A stretch of DNA of 64,000 nucleotides from Nitrospirota bacterium (GTDB lineage Bacteria > Nitrospirota > Nitrospiria > Nitrospirales > Nitrospiraceae): the NCBI GenBank assembly GCA_030645475.1, contig JAUSMA010000071.1:124001-188000 (forward strand). The letters run 5' to 3'. Position 1 is the stretch's first letter; each line of letters opens with the position of its first letter. Positions 9,114 to 17,600 of the stretch are shown here, in pieces. Made by a program: the position numbers and the translations under genes. Under the pieces are notes generated by a model. The model made no database searches. It had not been told where the DNA came from and was given only the letters and a program-made list of their open reading frames with translations.

Positions 9114-10124
9114 CTATTCTCTGACTGGAACGGCTTGTGGGGTTGGCGGGGGTTCAGGGGTTGGAATTGTCACTGCAGTAGGAGCCATTACACCCTTCTT
9201 GAACGGCAGATCGAGCAATGAATAGGGATTCACACGGGCGCCGTTGAGCTTGACGCCCCAGTGGAGATGCGGGCCAGTGGCTCGGCCGGTCGCCCCGACT
9301 TTGCCGATGATTTGGCCCGCGGTGATCAGGTCACCATCTTTGACCAGGATCTCCGACAGGTGGAAGTACATCGAATAGAAACCCAGGCCATGATCGACGA
9401 AGACGCCTCTGCCGGAGAAAATATGATCGACGGTGATGCGGACGATTCCGTCGTTCGTGGCAACAACATCGGCCCCCATCGGTGCACCGATGTCTTCACC
9501 ATTATGGGGATTCCTCGGCTGACCGTTCATAATGCGCACGCTGCCGAAAATCCCGGTGCGTTTGCCGTTCACCGGCTCCACGAAGTTGCTGTGCCAGAGT
9601 TTCAGCCGTGAGTTCTCCGCGAGCGCCTGCTTCACTTGTTCCTGCTCGGCTTTCCAACGGGCCACTGCCTTCTCGTCCAAATCGACCTTCTCTTTAGGCA
9701 GCTTCAGATGCTCGACGGCAAACTTTTCTTTGGCCACCAGCACGTTGAAACTCAGCTGCTTCGCCTGTTCGCCCTGTCTCACTTCAACCGCCAGTTCATA
9801 GGTCCCGGGATCGTCCTGCATGTCGATCCCGAGCAGCCCGACAAAGCCGGCCGGCTCTCCTGGCCTAAACTCCCGAAAAAATGGAATCGTCCGTTCAAGA
9901 AATCTGCCCTTCACTTCCGTCGCCTGCTCTTCGCCCTTCACCTTCACCACCAGCACCTGCCCCTGCTTGCCGCTGTATTGGCCGTCGAGGCCCTTCGGGG
10001 GAGGCGGCGTGTTCGGGAATAACTCGACGGGGAAAACGCTGCACAGCAACACGACCGCCATGATCAGCGTTCGGTCCAATCGTGAAATCCGTAACTGCGC
10101 CTGTTTGAACGCGGTCAGCATCAT
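9114..10124 (-). CDS. LytM-domain (M23) metallopeptidase coupled to pafA
   Basis: Membrane-anchored or exported peptidoglycan endopeptidase, 336 residues. One hydrophobic segment (TLIMAVVLLCSVFPVELF) lies near residues 18-36. A long stalk follows, then a C-terminal M23 domain with intact zinc ligands: His-x3-Asp in NPHNGEDIGAPMG and the HLH motif in GPHLHWGVKLNG. The start at 10124 gives a 4-bp ATGA overlap with the pafA stop; upstream reading would run through pafA. A Pro-rich tail ends the protein. Its place as last gene of the proteasome/PafA unit is unusual and suggests co-expression, though a functional link is unproven. Confidence 0.85.
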   Translation of the reverse strand: MMLTAFKQAQLRISRLDRTLIMAVVLLCSVFPVELFPNTPPPPKGLDGQYSGKQGQVLVVKVKGEEQATEVKGRFLERTIPFFREFRPGEPAGFVGLLGIDMQDDPGTYELAVEVRQGEQAKQLSFNVLVAKEKFAVEHLKLPKEKVDLDEKAVARWKAEQEQVKQALAENSRLKLWHSNFVEPVNGKRTGIFGSVRIMNGQPRNPHNGEDIGAPMGADVVATNDGIVRITVDHIFSGRGVFVDHGLGFYSMYFHLSEILVKDGDLITAGQIIGKVGATGRATGPHLHWGVKLNGARVNPYSLLDLPFKKGVMAPTAVTIPTPEPPPTPQAVPVRE

Positions 10125-11515
10125 CGGTACAGCCGTAGCCCCCCCACCTGTGAGAGCAATTCGTCCACGCGCCGATTCACGGCGCTGAAGGGATCCATAC
10201 AGAGGATCGTTTCTTCCCAGTAGCCATTGAGCTTCAGATAGGTCCAATCCACCGTATAGGAACGATTCTTTGCGCGGGCGAATCGGATGAAATCGCCACG
10301 CACCTTCGCCCTCGTGCTCTGCGGCGGAATCGACATGGCCCGTTGCACCGCGTCCTCCTCCACCACCCGTTCGATCAGCCCTTTCGACTCCATCAGATAA
10401 TACAGGCCACGCGTCCGTTTGACATCATGATATTGGAGATCGAGCAGGAAGACGCGCGGGTCGTCCCAGCCGCAATCTTTCTTGTCGATATAGGATTGAA
10501 TGAGATGCCGCTTGGTCACCCAATCGATTTCTCGCACCAGCTGCATCGGGTCCTCTTCGAGCTTATCGAGGACCATGGCCCATTTCTTCCACACATCGTC
10601 GAGGGCCGGATCGTGTTCTTGTTGAGCCAGATATTCCTGCGCGCGATCCAGGTAGACCCGTTGAACTTCCACGCCAGTCAGCTGGCGGCCATCGTCCAGC
10701 TTGACCTTCCGCTTTAACGTCGGATCGCGAGAAATCTCCCGAATGGCTTTCACTGGGTCCTCGAGTTCCATCCCCGTGACTCCGTACCCCTCTTCAATCA
10801 TCGACAGGACCAACGCCGCCGTGCCAACCTTCAAATAGGTCACGAACTCCGACATGTTGGAGTCCCCGACGATGATATGGAGCCGCCGGTAGCGTTCTGC
10901 ATCGGCATGCGGCTCGTCTCTGGTATTGATGATGCTGCGCGAGGAGGTCGTCGAGGAGGAAGTCTTCTCGTGAATATGTTGGGCCCGTTGCGAGATGAAG
11001 TACTGCGGCTTGCCGGACACTTTTAATACTTTTCCCGCTCCGCTATAAATCTGCCGCGTGACGAAGAAGGGAATGAGCTGCTCCGTGACTTTCCAGAAAT
11101 CGACGTCGCGGCGCATCAAGAAGTTTTCGTGACAGCCGTAGGTATTCCCGAGGGAGTCCGTATTGTTCTTGAAAATGTAGATCTCGCCGGACAGGCCTTC
11201 TTCTCGTAAGCGTTCTTCGGCCGCAGGCAAGCAGGCTTCCAGAAGCCGCTCACCGGCTTTATCATGAATGACGAGGTCCCGGATGTTGTCGCACTCGGGG
11301 GTGGAATACTCAGGATGACAGCCGGTGTCTTGATAGAAGCGCGCCCCGTTCGCCAGAAACGCGTTGGAAGGCCAACTGTTCGGAATGAGGCCTTCAAAAA
11401 TATAGCCCAGGACCTTCTCCATCGGAAGATAGACCCTCCCGTTTGGAGAAAAGATGAGACCATACTCATTCTCCAAACCGAAGATCCGTCGTCTCAGAGG
11501 ACTTGGTTCCAGCAT
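10121..11515 (-). CDS. pafA: PafA-type ligase (Pup/UBact conjugating enzyme)
   Basis: Carboxylate-amine ligase of the glutamine-synthetase-like fold that joins the C-terminal Glu of a Pup-type modifier to substrate lysines. It matches mycobacterial PafA along its length: RRRIFGLENEYGL with the Mg-binding Glu, NGARFYQDTGCHPEYSTPECD, FKNNTDSLGNTYGCHENFL, INTRDEPHADAERYRRLHII and YLKLNGYWEETILCMDPF near the C-terminus. 464 residues. The ATG at 11515 is chosen because a strong promoter lies immediately upstream; an upstream GTG at 11545 would fall inside that promoter. It lacks the extra N-terminal loop seen in its paralogue Dop. Confidence 0.93.
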   Translation of the reverse strand: MLEPSPLRRRIFGLENEYGLIFSPNGRVYLPMEKVLGYIFEGLIPNSWPSNAFLANGARFYQDTGCHPEYSTPECDNIRDLVIHDKAGERLLEACLPAAEERLREEGLSGEIYIFKNNTDSLGNTYGCHENFLMRRDVDFWKVTEQLIPFFVTRQIYSGAGKVLKVSGKPQYFISQRAQHIHEKTSSSTTSSRSIINTRDEPHADAERYRRLHIIVGDSNMSEFVTYLKVGTAALVLSMIEEGYGVTGMELEDPVKAIREISRDPTLKRKVKLDDGRQLTGVEVQRVYLDRAQEYLAQQEHDPALDDVWKKWAMVLDKLEEDPMQLVREIDWVTKRHLIQSYIDKKDCGWDDPRVFLLDLQYHDVKRTRGLYYLMESKGLIERVVEEDAVQRAMSIPPQSTRAKVRGDFIRFARAKNRSYTVDWTYLKLNGYWEETILCMDPFSAVNRRVDELLSQVGGLRLYR

Positions 11516-11527
11516 AGGCGTATGCAC

Positions 11528-11556
11528 AGAATACCAGCAGGCCACGCCTTGTTCAA
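11528..11556 (-). promoter_or_regulatory. Sigma70-type promoter of pafA, near-leaderless
   Basis: On the minus strand TTGAAC (complement of 11551-11556), 17 bp, TATTCT (complement of 11528-11533). The expected transcription start is near 11521, only about six bases before the pafA ATG at 11515, so the mRNA would be almost leaderless. Confidence 0.6.
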
Positions 11557-11589
11557 CAGAAGCACACGATCCGCCGATGAGGTGAGACT

Positions 11590-11804
11590 AGCAGGCTGCG
11601 GGAAAACTATTGCGGCACGATAGAAATGAACAGGTCCGGCGTCTGGGGAATGGGAGAATACCAGACAGGATAGCCGAGCGAGACACGCGAGACTGGCGGG
11701 AAAGGTGAGACACTCGGAATCAGGGCTTGCTCGTCGCGCCTGTCGCGCTAGGCGTACCCGTCGCGCGCTTGAGAGCGCTGGCGGGCTTTTTCAGCATCCG
11801 GCTA
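11590..11804. repeat. Diverged CAGGATGC-type repeat between prcA and pafA
   Basis: The right end GCTGGCGGGCTTTTTCAGCA then TCCGG is a clear family end. The left end (GCAGGCTGCGGGAAAAC) is weak, and an internal ACTGGCGGGAAAGG suggests two nested or partly deleted copies. The outer edge GGCTA supplies the TAG stop codon of prcA (complement of 11802-11804). The only frame starting here, MLKKPASALK..., is 25 codons of repeat and not a gene. Confidence 0.5.
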
Positions 11805-12488
11805 AATAGAGAGGAGGGGTTTGGTATCGGCAGGCGACAACCGTCGAAACCGTCGGCCCTCGCGGGTGCGGTCGAGGACTGCGACTTCCAGCGATTCCAG
11901 CGAGAGCTTCTGGCTTCCAATCTGCTCAAGTGAAGCAATACAGAGCGACAGGGCCTCTCGTAGCTCAGGCGGTTGTGTAAGACCTTTCTCCTTTAACAGA
12001 GCCTGCACGGCCTCCGACTTGCCTCCGATGACCGCAAAGGTCCGCTCATCGATGATGCTCCCGTCGAAGGAAATGCGGTACATCTCGTTCGCATGGCCGT
12101 TATGCCCGACCTGCACCACCAGGATTTCCACCTCTAAAGGCTTCTGCTCCTGGCTGAAAATGGTGCCCAGGCTTTGCGAGTAGCCATTTGCCAGAGAGCG
12201 GGCCGTCACATCTTCACGGCTGTACATGAATCCCTTGAGGTCGGCATGTCTGATACCGGCTTTCCTGAGATTTTCAAACTCACTGTACTTCCCGGCCCCC
12301 GCAAAGGCGATGCTGTCGTAGATCTCGGAGATTTTATAGAGCGAGGCGCTGGGATTCTCCGCGACGAGAAGAATGCCATTCACATATTCGATGGCAATGA
12401 TGGAACGGCCTTTGGCGATGCCTTTCTTGGCATACTCCGCCTTGTCCTGCATCATCTGCTCGGGCGAGACGTAATAGGGCATCGGCAT
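11802..12488 (-). CDS. prcA: 20S proteasome alpha subunit
   Basis: Alpha-ring subunit of the bacterial 20S core. 228 residues, starting MPMPYYVSPEQMMQDKAEYA, which matches the actinobacterial PrcA N-terminus (YISPEQAMRERSELARKGIA). The conserved KGRSIIAIEYVNGILLVAEN and YDSIAFAGAGKYSEFENLR blocks follow. GGAGAA eight bases before the ATG supports the start, one codon after the end of prcB. The stop codon is contributed by the edge of a repeat element. The C-terminus beyond about residue 210 is basic and probably disordered. Confidence 0.95.
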   Translation of the reverse strand: MPMPYYVSPEQMMQDKAEYAKKGIAKGRSIIAIEYVNGILLVAENPSASLYKISEIYDSIAFAGAGKYSEFENLRKAGIRHADLKGFMYSREDVTARSLANGYSQSLGTIFSQEQKPLEVEILVVQVGHNGHANEMYRISFDGSIIDERTFAVIGGKSEAVQALLKEKGLTQPPELREALSLCIASLEQIGSQKLSLESLEVAVLDRTREGRRFRRLSPADTKPLLSI

Positions 12489-12490
12489 GC

Positions 12491-13318
12491 TTAGTTCTCC
12501 TTGGAGCGGCGGGTCGCGATCAACCCGTCATAGATGCTGCGGATTTGCTGCTCTGGCACATCGGTAATGCCGCGCTCGTTCACAATTTTCGCCGTGGGGT
12601 AAATGCCCCGTACCAGATCGGGCCCCCCGGTGCCGACATCATCGTCAGCCGCATTGTACAGGGCCAGCAATGCTAACTTGAGTGCGTCGGGCTCAGCCAG
12701 GCCCCTGAGGAAATGTTCCCGCATCGTATTGCGTGCATCTTTCCCCCCCGACCCGATGGCATGATAATCCGACTCTTCGTACCGGCCGCCTGCGAGGTCG
12801 TACTTAAAGATGCGGCCTTCTGCGCGCTTCACGTCGTAGCCGACATAGAGCGGCATGACGACCAGCCCTTGAAAGACCATCGGCAGGTTGGCCTTGACCA
12901 TCTGCCCGAGCTTGTTGGCCTTTCCCTCACAGGAGAGTTGCACCCCTTCGATTTTTTCGTAATGTTCCAGTTCGACCTGGAACAGCTTGGCCATTTCGAT
13001 GCAGGGACCGGCTGCACCGGCGATCGCCATCGCGGAATAGTCGTCGATCTTGAAGACTTTCTCGATCCGGCGCTCGGCGATTTGAAACCCTTCCGTCGCC
13101 CGGCGGTCTCCGGCAATCACGACGCCCTGTTGATACTTGATCGCCAGCACTGTGGTGGCGTGAGGGACCGTCATCGGTCCGGCTCCTCGCATCGGTTCTG
13201 TCCCGGCCTGAGGCGACAGAAAACCGCTGCGGCCGGCCGGCGTCAGCGCGGGGTGGTGCTGGGTTAAAAAGTCGAAGAAACTCGGGTCGTCGTGGTTAGG
13301 AAGAAATGGCAATTTCAT
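12491..13318 (-). CDS. prcB: 20S proteasome beta subunit (Thr protease)
   Basis: Catalytic beta-ring subunit, 275 residues. The first 54 residues form a propeptide (SFFDFLTQHHPALTPAG resembles mycobacterial SFTDFLRRQAPELLPAS). The mature chain should start at Thr55 in PHA/TTVLAIKYQQG, the N-terminal nucleophile after autocleavage. AGDRRATEG, GIAGAAG and GGPDLVRGIYPTA are conserved. It starts 28 bp after the dop stop, leaving no room for a modifier gene between dop and prcB. Confidence 0.96.
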   Translation of the reverse strand: MKLPFLPNHDDPSFFDFLTQHHPALTPAGRSGFLSPQAGTEPMRGAGPMTVPHATTVLAIKYQQGVVIAGDRRATEGFQIAERRIEKVFKIDDYSAMAIAGAAGPCIEMAKLFQVELEHYEKIEGVQLSCEGKANKLGQMVKANLPMVFQGLVVMPLYVGYDVKRAEGRIFKYDLAGGRYEESDYHAIGSGGKDARNTMREHFLRGLAEPDALKLALLALYNAADDDVGTGGPDLVRGIYPTAKIVNERGITDVPEQQIRSIYDGLIATRRSKEN

Positions 13319-13346
13319 AATGTGAATCGCGGGTGATCCTTCTTCA

Positions 13347-14846
13347 TCATGCCTTCAGTTTCGCCAGCAATTCGTCGACGGTGTCAACCTGATCGAGGAG
13401 GTCACTCGTCAATGATGCTGTCCCTCGAAGCGGGTCCATCAGCGGCACCCGTTTGACCTGCTTGTTGCCAACATCGAACAGCACCGACGTCCAGCTGGCT
13501 CCATAGACCGACTTCGTAAACTTGCTGACACAGCGTCCACGGAAATAGGCGCGTGTTCCCGGAGGCGGGGTGAACTCCGCTCGCGCAATCTCGGCTTCCT
13601 GCACGATACGCTCGATCAGATGACTGCGTTCAAGCGTAAAGTAGAGGCCCTTATCGGGGCGCACGTCGTGATACTGCAGATCCATGAGCCGAATGCGAGA
13701 ATCGTCCCACCCACAGCCCTTGCGCTCCATGTAGGATTCCATCATCTGGCGCTTCGCCACCCAATCTAACTCGCGCACCAACAGCCGAGGATCCTGTTCG
13801 AGCTTATCCAACACGTCTTCCCAGCGAACGAGAATATCTTTCGTAACCTGTGAGAGGTCGTGACAGGCATAGTATCCCATGGCCGCCTTCAAATAGGCGC
13901 GTTGAATCGCCACCGCCGTCGTCGACAGCCCCCCCATGAGTCTAAGCGGCTCCTTCATCGTCAAATCGCGCGACACCTGCTTGATGCCTTGAACCGGGTC
14001 CTCCAACTCGATCTGGGGCACATCGGCACCGGCGTCCAGCAGATCCAACACAATGGACAACGTGCCGACCTTGAGATAGGTCGACAGTTCCGCCATGTTG
14101 GCATCTCCGACAATCACGTGCAGCCGCCGATACTTGGCATGCTCCGCATGCGGCTCATCGCGTGAATTCACGATGGGGCGCCGGACCATCGTATTGAGGT
14201 CGACGAGGCACTCGAAGAAATCCGCACGCTGCGAGATCTGATAATCCGCACGGCTGGTCTCATTCTCTGCGCCGACTTTCCCCGCCCCTGCGAAGATGGG
14301 CCTCGTGACAAAGAACGGCGCCAAAACCTTCACGATGCGCTCGAAAGGCACCGCACGCGACATGAGATAACTTTCGTGATAGCCGTAGCTGTTGCCCTTG
14401 CCGTCCGAGTTGTTCTTGTACAGCACACAATGATCCCGCCCGGTCGCGCGCGCCATCTGTTCCAGGCACTGAGCCAGGATGTGCGCACCGGCTCGTTCGA
14501 ACGCCACGATCTCTCGCGGATTGGTGCATTCGGGCGTGGAGTATTCCGGATGGGCGCCGTCGACGTAGAGCCGGCCCCCATTCGCCAGCACCTTGTTCAG
14601 CTGACGATTGTACTCAGGATTAGGCCGCTCTGGTTCCCCTTCGACCTCGAAGCCGCGCGCATCGAGCAACGGGTTTTCATTTTCATAATCCCAGACCGCT
14701 AACGGAGCCGGCAGGCCAGGATAATGCCCGATGACGGCAATGGAGTTGGACACGGGGTCTGCGGCGGCTGGATCGCGCGATGCAATGCCGAACTCTGTTT
14801 CTGTTCCCAATACGCGGGGAGTCGTCAACGAGTTACATTCCTGCAT
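13347..14846 (-). CDS. dop: Dop-type deamidase/depupylase
   Basis: Paralogue of PafA that in actinobacteria deamidates the C-terminal Gln of Pup and removes Pup from substrates. 499 residues (Mycobacterium Dop 502). Diagnostic: RVLGTETEFGIASRDP with metal-binding Glu; the Dop-specific insert and loop (VWDYENENPLLDARGFEVEG, matching WDYEVESPLRDARGFDL); NGGRLYVDGAHPEYSTPECT; YKNNSDGKGNSYGYHESYLM; and the C-terminal WTSVLFDVG plus LDQVDTVDELLAKL. Mpa ends 12 bp upstream, so the genes are co-transcribed. It is assigned Dop rather than PafA because of the insert and C-terminal motif. Confidence 0.94.
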   Translation of the reverse strand: MQECNSLTTPRVLGTETEFGIASRDPAAADPVSNSIAVIGHYPGLPAPLAVWDYENENPLLDARGFEVEGEPERPNPEYNRQLNKVLANGGRLYVDGAHPEYSTPECTNPREIVAFERAGAHILAQCLEQMARATGRDHCVLYKNNSDGKGNSYGYHESYLMSRAVPFERIVKVLAPFFVTRPIFAGAGKVGAENETSRADYQISQRADFFECLVDLNTMVRRPIVNSRDEPHAEHAKYRRLHVIVGDANMAELSTYLKVGTLSIVLDLLDAGADVPQIELEDPVQGIKQVSRDLTMKEPLRLMGGLSTTAVAIQRAYLKAAMGYYACHDLSQVTKDILVRWEDVLDKLEQDPRLLVRELDWVAKRQMMESYMERKGCGWDDSRIRLMDLQYHDVRPDKGLYFTLERSHLIERIVQEAEIARAEFTPPPGTRAYFRGRCVSKFTKSVYGASWTSVLFDVGNKQVKRVPLMDPLRGTASLTSDLLDQVDTVDELLAKLKA

Positions 14847-14858
14847 AGGTGTGACGTC

Positions 14859-16628
14859 TTAGAGATAATGTCCGGTTGTGACCGTTTCGATCTGACGCGA
14901 CTCGTCCGGGCTGCCGCTGATCGTCCGAAGATGCACGATCTTTTCGCCTTTCTTCCCGGAGATCTTGGCCCAATCGTCAGGATTGGTCGTATTGGGCAGG
15001 TCTTCGTGTTCCTTGAACTCTTCCCGAATGGCGCGGATTAAGTCATCGGATCGAAGGCCCCGGCCTTCCTTCGCAATCGTCCGCTTGACGGCGAACTTCT
15101 TCGCGCGCGACACGATACCTTCGATCAGCGCCCCGCTCGCAAAATCCTTGAAGTAGAGCACTTCCTTCTCACCGTTCGCGTAGGTGACTTCGATGAACTT
15201 ATTTTCTTCCGAGGACGCATACATGGCCCCGACCGTGAGATCGGCCATCTGTTCAACCAAGGCCTTGGCGTCTCCGCCATGGCGCTTCAAATCTTCCTCG
15301 GCAAACGGCAGATCGACGCTCAAGTACTTCGAGAAAATATCCTTCGCGGCCACGGCATCGGGACGCCCCACCTTGACCTTCACATCTAACCGGCCGGCGC
15401 GAAGGACAGCCGGATCGATGAGATCCTGGCGATTGCTGGCGCCGATCACGATCACATTGCGCAATCGTTCCATGCCGTCGATCTCTGAGAGAAACTGCGG
15501 GACGATCGTCGACTCGATATCGGAGGAAATCCCAGTGCCCCGCGTTCTGAACAGCGCATCCATTTCGTCGAAGAATACGATGACGGGATTCCCGTCCGCC
15601 GCCCGCTCTTTCGCTTTCTTGAAGACTTCGCGGACTTGACGCTCGGACTCGCCGACATATTTATTGAGCAACTCCGGGCCCTTCACGTGCAAGAAGTAAC
15701 TCCGCACTTCTTTGCCGGTGAGATGTCCGAGCTTCTTCGCAATCGAATTGGCGACCGCTTTTGCGATCAAGGTTTTCCCGCATCCTGGCGGCCCATAGAG
15801 CAACACTCCTTTGGGCGCGCTCAACTTGTACTCTAAAAACAGGGCCGTATGAAGAAACGGCAGCTCCACCGCATCACGGACCTGTTCCAACTCATGCTGC
15901 AACCCGCCGATGTGCTCATAGTCGACATCGGGCACTTCCTCCAACACCATTTCTTCCGCCTCTGACCTCGGCAGCTTTTCGATGACATAGCCGGAGCGAG
16001 GATCGTAGAGCAGATGGTCGCCGACGCTTAATCGTTCGGCTATCAGCGGATCGCCAAGTTCGGCCACTTTCTCTTCGTCGAAATGCAACGTCACCAAGGC
16101 GCGATTGCCTTCCAGCACATCCTTGAGCCTCACGACTTCACCCTGAATATCGAAGCCCTTCACTTCAATCACGTTCAACGCTTCGTTCAGGAGCACTTCC
16201 TGCCCCTTGCGCAAGGCCGCGCCATTGATGGACGGATGCAAACTGACTTTCATCTTTCGTCCGGAGACGAAGACATTGCCGGTTCCGTCATCATTGAGAC
16301 TGGAAAAAATGGCGTAGGCAGAGGGCGGCGCGGTCAATTTTTCAACCTCGGCGCGCAAGGCTTCGATCTGCGCCTTCGCTTCCTGGAGCGTGGTGACGAG
16401 TTTCTCGTTCTGTTTGGTGGCTTGGTCGAGCTGGTAGCGGGACTGGTAGAGCCGACGGATTTCTTCTTCCATCGACTGGATCTGCACGCGAAGCTTTTCC
16501 ACCTCGCGGGTCTGTTCGTCGCTGCGTGAGGCCATGTCCGTTTCTCCTTCTGTCAGCCGCTTGGTGATCTGCGTGACGGAATCTCGGAGAGACCGGAATC
16601 GACTCGGACTGTCTTTCTTGCCAGCCAT
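14859..16628 (-). CDS. mpa: ARC/Mpa proteasomal AAA+ ATPase
   Basis: Hexameric unfoldase that feeds tagged proteins into the 20S core. 589 residues: an N-terminal coiled coil (about 32-90) which in mycobacteria binds Pup, OB-fold interdomain, AAA module with Walker A GPPGCGKT (near 278), Walker B VIVFFDEMDAL and the IGASNRQDLIDPAVLRAGR sensor region. The C-terminus ends GHYL, the penultimate-Tyr gate-opening tail (GQYL in Mycobacterium Mpa), so docking on PrcA is expected. The start at 16628 (MAGKKDSPSRF) is supported by a promoter just upstream; the longer frame to 16739 begins upstream of that promoter. Confidence 0.95.
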   Translation of the reverse strand: MAGKKDSPSRFRSLRDSVTQITKRLTEGETDMASRSDEQTREVEKLRVQIQSMEEEIRRLYQSRYQLDQATKQNEKLVTTLQEAKAQIEALRAEVEKLTAPPSAYAIFSSLNDDGTGNVFVSGRKMKVSLHPSINGAALRKGQEVLLNEALNVIEVKGFDIQGEVVRLKDVLEGNRALVTLHFDEEKVAELGDPLIAERLSVGDHLLYDPRSGYVIEKLPRSEAEEMVLEEVPDVDYEHIGGLQHELEQVRDAVELPFLHTALFLEYKLSAPKGVLLYGPPGCGKTLIAKAVANSIAKKLGHLTGKEVRSYFLHVKGPELLNKYVGESERQVREVFKKAKERAADGNPVIVFFDEMDALFRTRGTGISSDIESTIVPQFLSEIDGMERLRNVIVIGASNRQDLIDPAVLRAGRLDVKVKVGRPDAVAAKDIFSKYLSVDLPFAEEDLKRHGGDAKALVEQMADLTVGAMYASSEENKFIEVTYANGEKEVLYFKDFASGALIEGIVSRAKKFAVKRTIAKEGRGLRSDDLIRAIREEFKEHEDLPNTTNPDDWAKISGKKGEKIVHLRTISGSPDESRQIETVTTGHYL

Positions 16629-16686
16629 GGCGTTACTCGAAGAACGCGAAAACCCTTGCTGCGTCGAGAAGCCCTTATCTGCGCGG

Positions 16687-16715
16687 ATTCTATCATCCGT
16701 TCCTGAGGTGGTCAA
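16687..16715 (-). promoter_or_regulatory. Sigma70-type promoter of the mpa-dop-prcB-prcA unit
   Basis: Minus strand TTGACC (complement of 16710-16715), 17 bp, TAGAAT (complement of 16687-16692). The start point would be near 16680, giving a leader of about 52 bases to the mpa ATG at 16628. Confidence 0.65.
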
Positions 16716-16760
16716 CCGGACCGCAGCATGCGACAGCACGAGAACCGTGACTGAACGACG

Positions 16761-17393
16761 TCACGTCGCGCGCATGACAGCATCGAACAGCTCACTTGTC
16801 GCCGACTCCACGTCGTCTGCGCCAAGAATCGCCGTGATCACCGCCACACCGAATGCGCCGGCCTGCCGCATCTCACCTACGCGCGCCGCCGTGACTCCAC
16901 CGATTCCGATAATCGGGATGCGGACCAATCGACAAACCTTCTCAAGGCTATGCAGTCCGAGCGGAGGACCGAATGCCTGCTTCGATGGGGTCTCGTAGAT
17001 CGGGCCAAAGATGACGTAGTCTGCGCCCTGAGACTCTGCCTGCACCGCCTCCTCTACCCCATGGGCAGACAGACCCAGAAGGCGCTCTGTCCCCAGCAAC
17101 TGCCTGGCAACGGAAACCGGCAGACTATTGCTGCGCAGGTGCACGCCGGCGCCTTCCAGCGTCAATGCGATGTCGATCCGATCGTTGATGAGGAGTTGGG
17201 ATCTGTGCGCGGCCGTTACCGCTTGCACCTCACGCGCAAGCGCCAAGAGGTCTCGAACAGAAAGGTCGCGCTCGCGGAGTTGAATGGCAGGCGCTCCAAC
17301 AGTGAGCGCTCGCTGCAGAAGAGGCACCAACGGCCGCCCCTTGGTCTGGTGGCGATCCGTGACGACAAGAAGGCGGCTAGAAAGTTTCGGCAT
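16761..17393 (-). CDS. thiE: Thiamine-phosphate synthase
   Basis: Joins hydroxymethylpyrimidine-PP and the thiazole phosphate to make thiamine phosphate. 210 residues from the ATG at 17393 (MPKLSSRLLVVTDRHQTKG); a TTG at 17441 would extend into a repeat element. Family motifs: IQLRERDLSVRDL (phosphate/pyrimidine site), GADYVIFGPIYETPSKQ, and IPIIGIGGVTAARVGEM for the thiazole phosphate. Same strand as thiS-thiG but separated from thiG by the repeat at 17430-17600. Confidence 0.93.
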   Translation of the reverse strand: MPKLSSRLLVVTDRHQTKGRPLVPLLQRALTVGAPAIQLRERDLSVRDLLALAREVQAVTAAHRSQLLINDRIDIALTLEGAGVHLRSNSLPVSVARQLLGTERLLGLSAHGVEEAVQAESQGADYVIFGPIYETPSKQAFGPPLGLHSLEKVCRLVRIPIIGIGGVTAARVGEMRQAGAFGVAVITAILGADDVESATSELFDAVMRAT

Positions 17394-17429
17394 CGGAGAA
17401 GTGCTGAATCCTGACTGCTGAGTCCTGGG

Positions 17430-17600
17430 CAGGATACTCAAAACGGCTGTCCAGCAAGGCCGCAGGCGATCGACCGTTCATTTAGGGGTGGATGGGATGA
17501 TCCCAACTGCGCGCGTCCAACGAGGGTCTTCTGAGACCGCGCGTTGCGCGAGCAAAGGGATCGTCCCAGCCACCCCGCTCCCTTTTTCAGCATCCTGCTA
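17430..17600. repeat. CAGGATGC structured repeat with a variant core
   Basis: Left end CAGGATACTCAAAACGGCTG then TCCAGCAAGGCCGCAGG; right end CTTTTTCAGCATCCTGCTA. The centre differs from the 120-bp copies: GGGGTGGATGGGATGATCCC and GGGATCGTCCCAGCCACCCC form a long inner stem around a loop of about 50 bp, itself containing a CGCGCG pair. The outer edge TA-G at 17598-17600 forms the thiG stop codon. Confidence 0.8.

Noticed and set aside
9261-9611. Plus-strand frames antisense to the LytM, pafA, uvrA and SNF2 genes
   Set aside because: They are shadow frames of GC-rich coding regions with clearly better minus- or plus-strand genes.
11516-11801. Possible Pup/UBact gene between prcA and pafA
   Set aside because: The only ATG frame is 25 codons of repeat-element sequence (MLKKPASALK...) and the GTG frame reads Ser/Cys/Arg-rich residues; neither is acidic, and neither ends in Gly-Gly-Glu/Gln or Gly-Glu/Gln.
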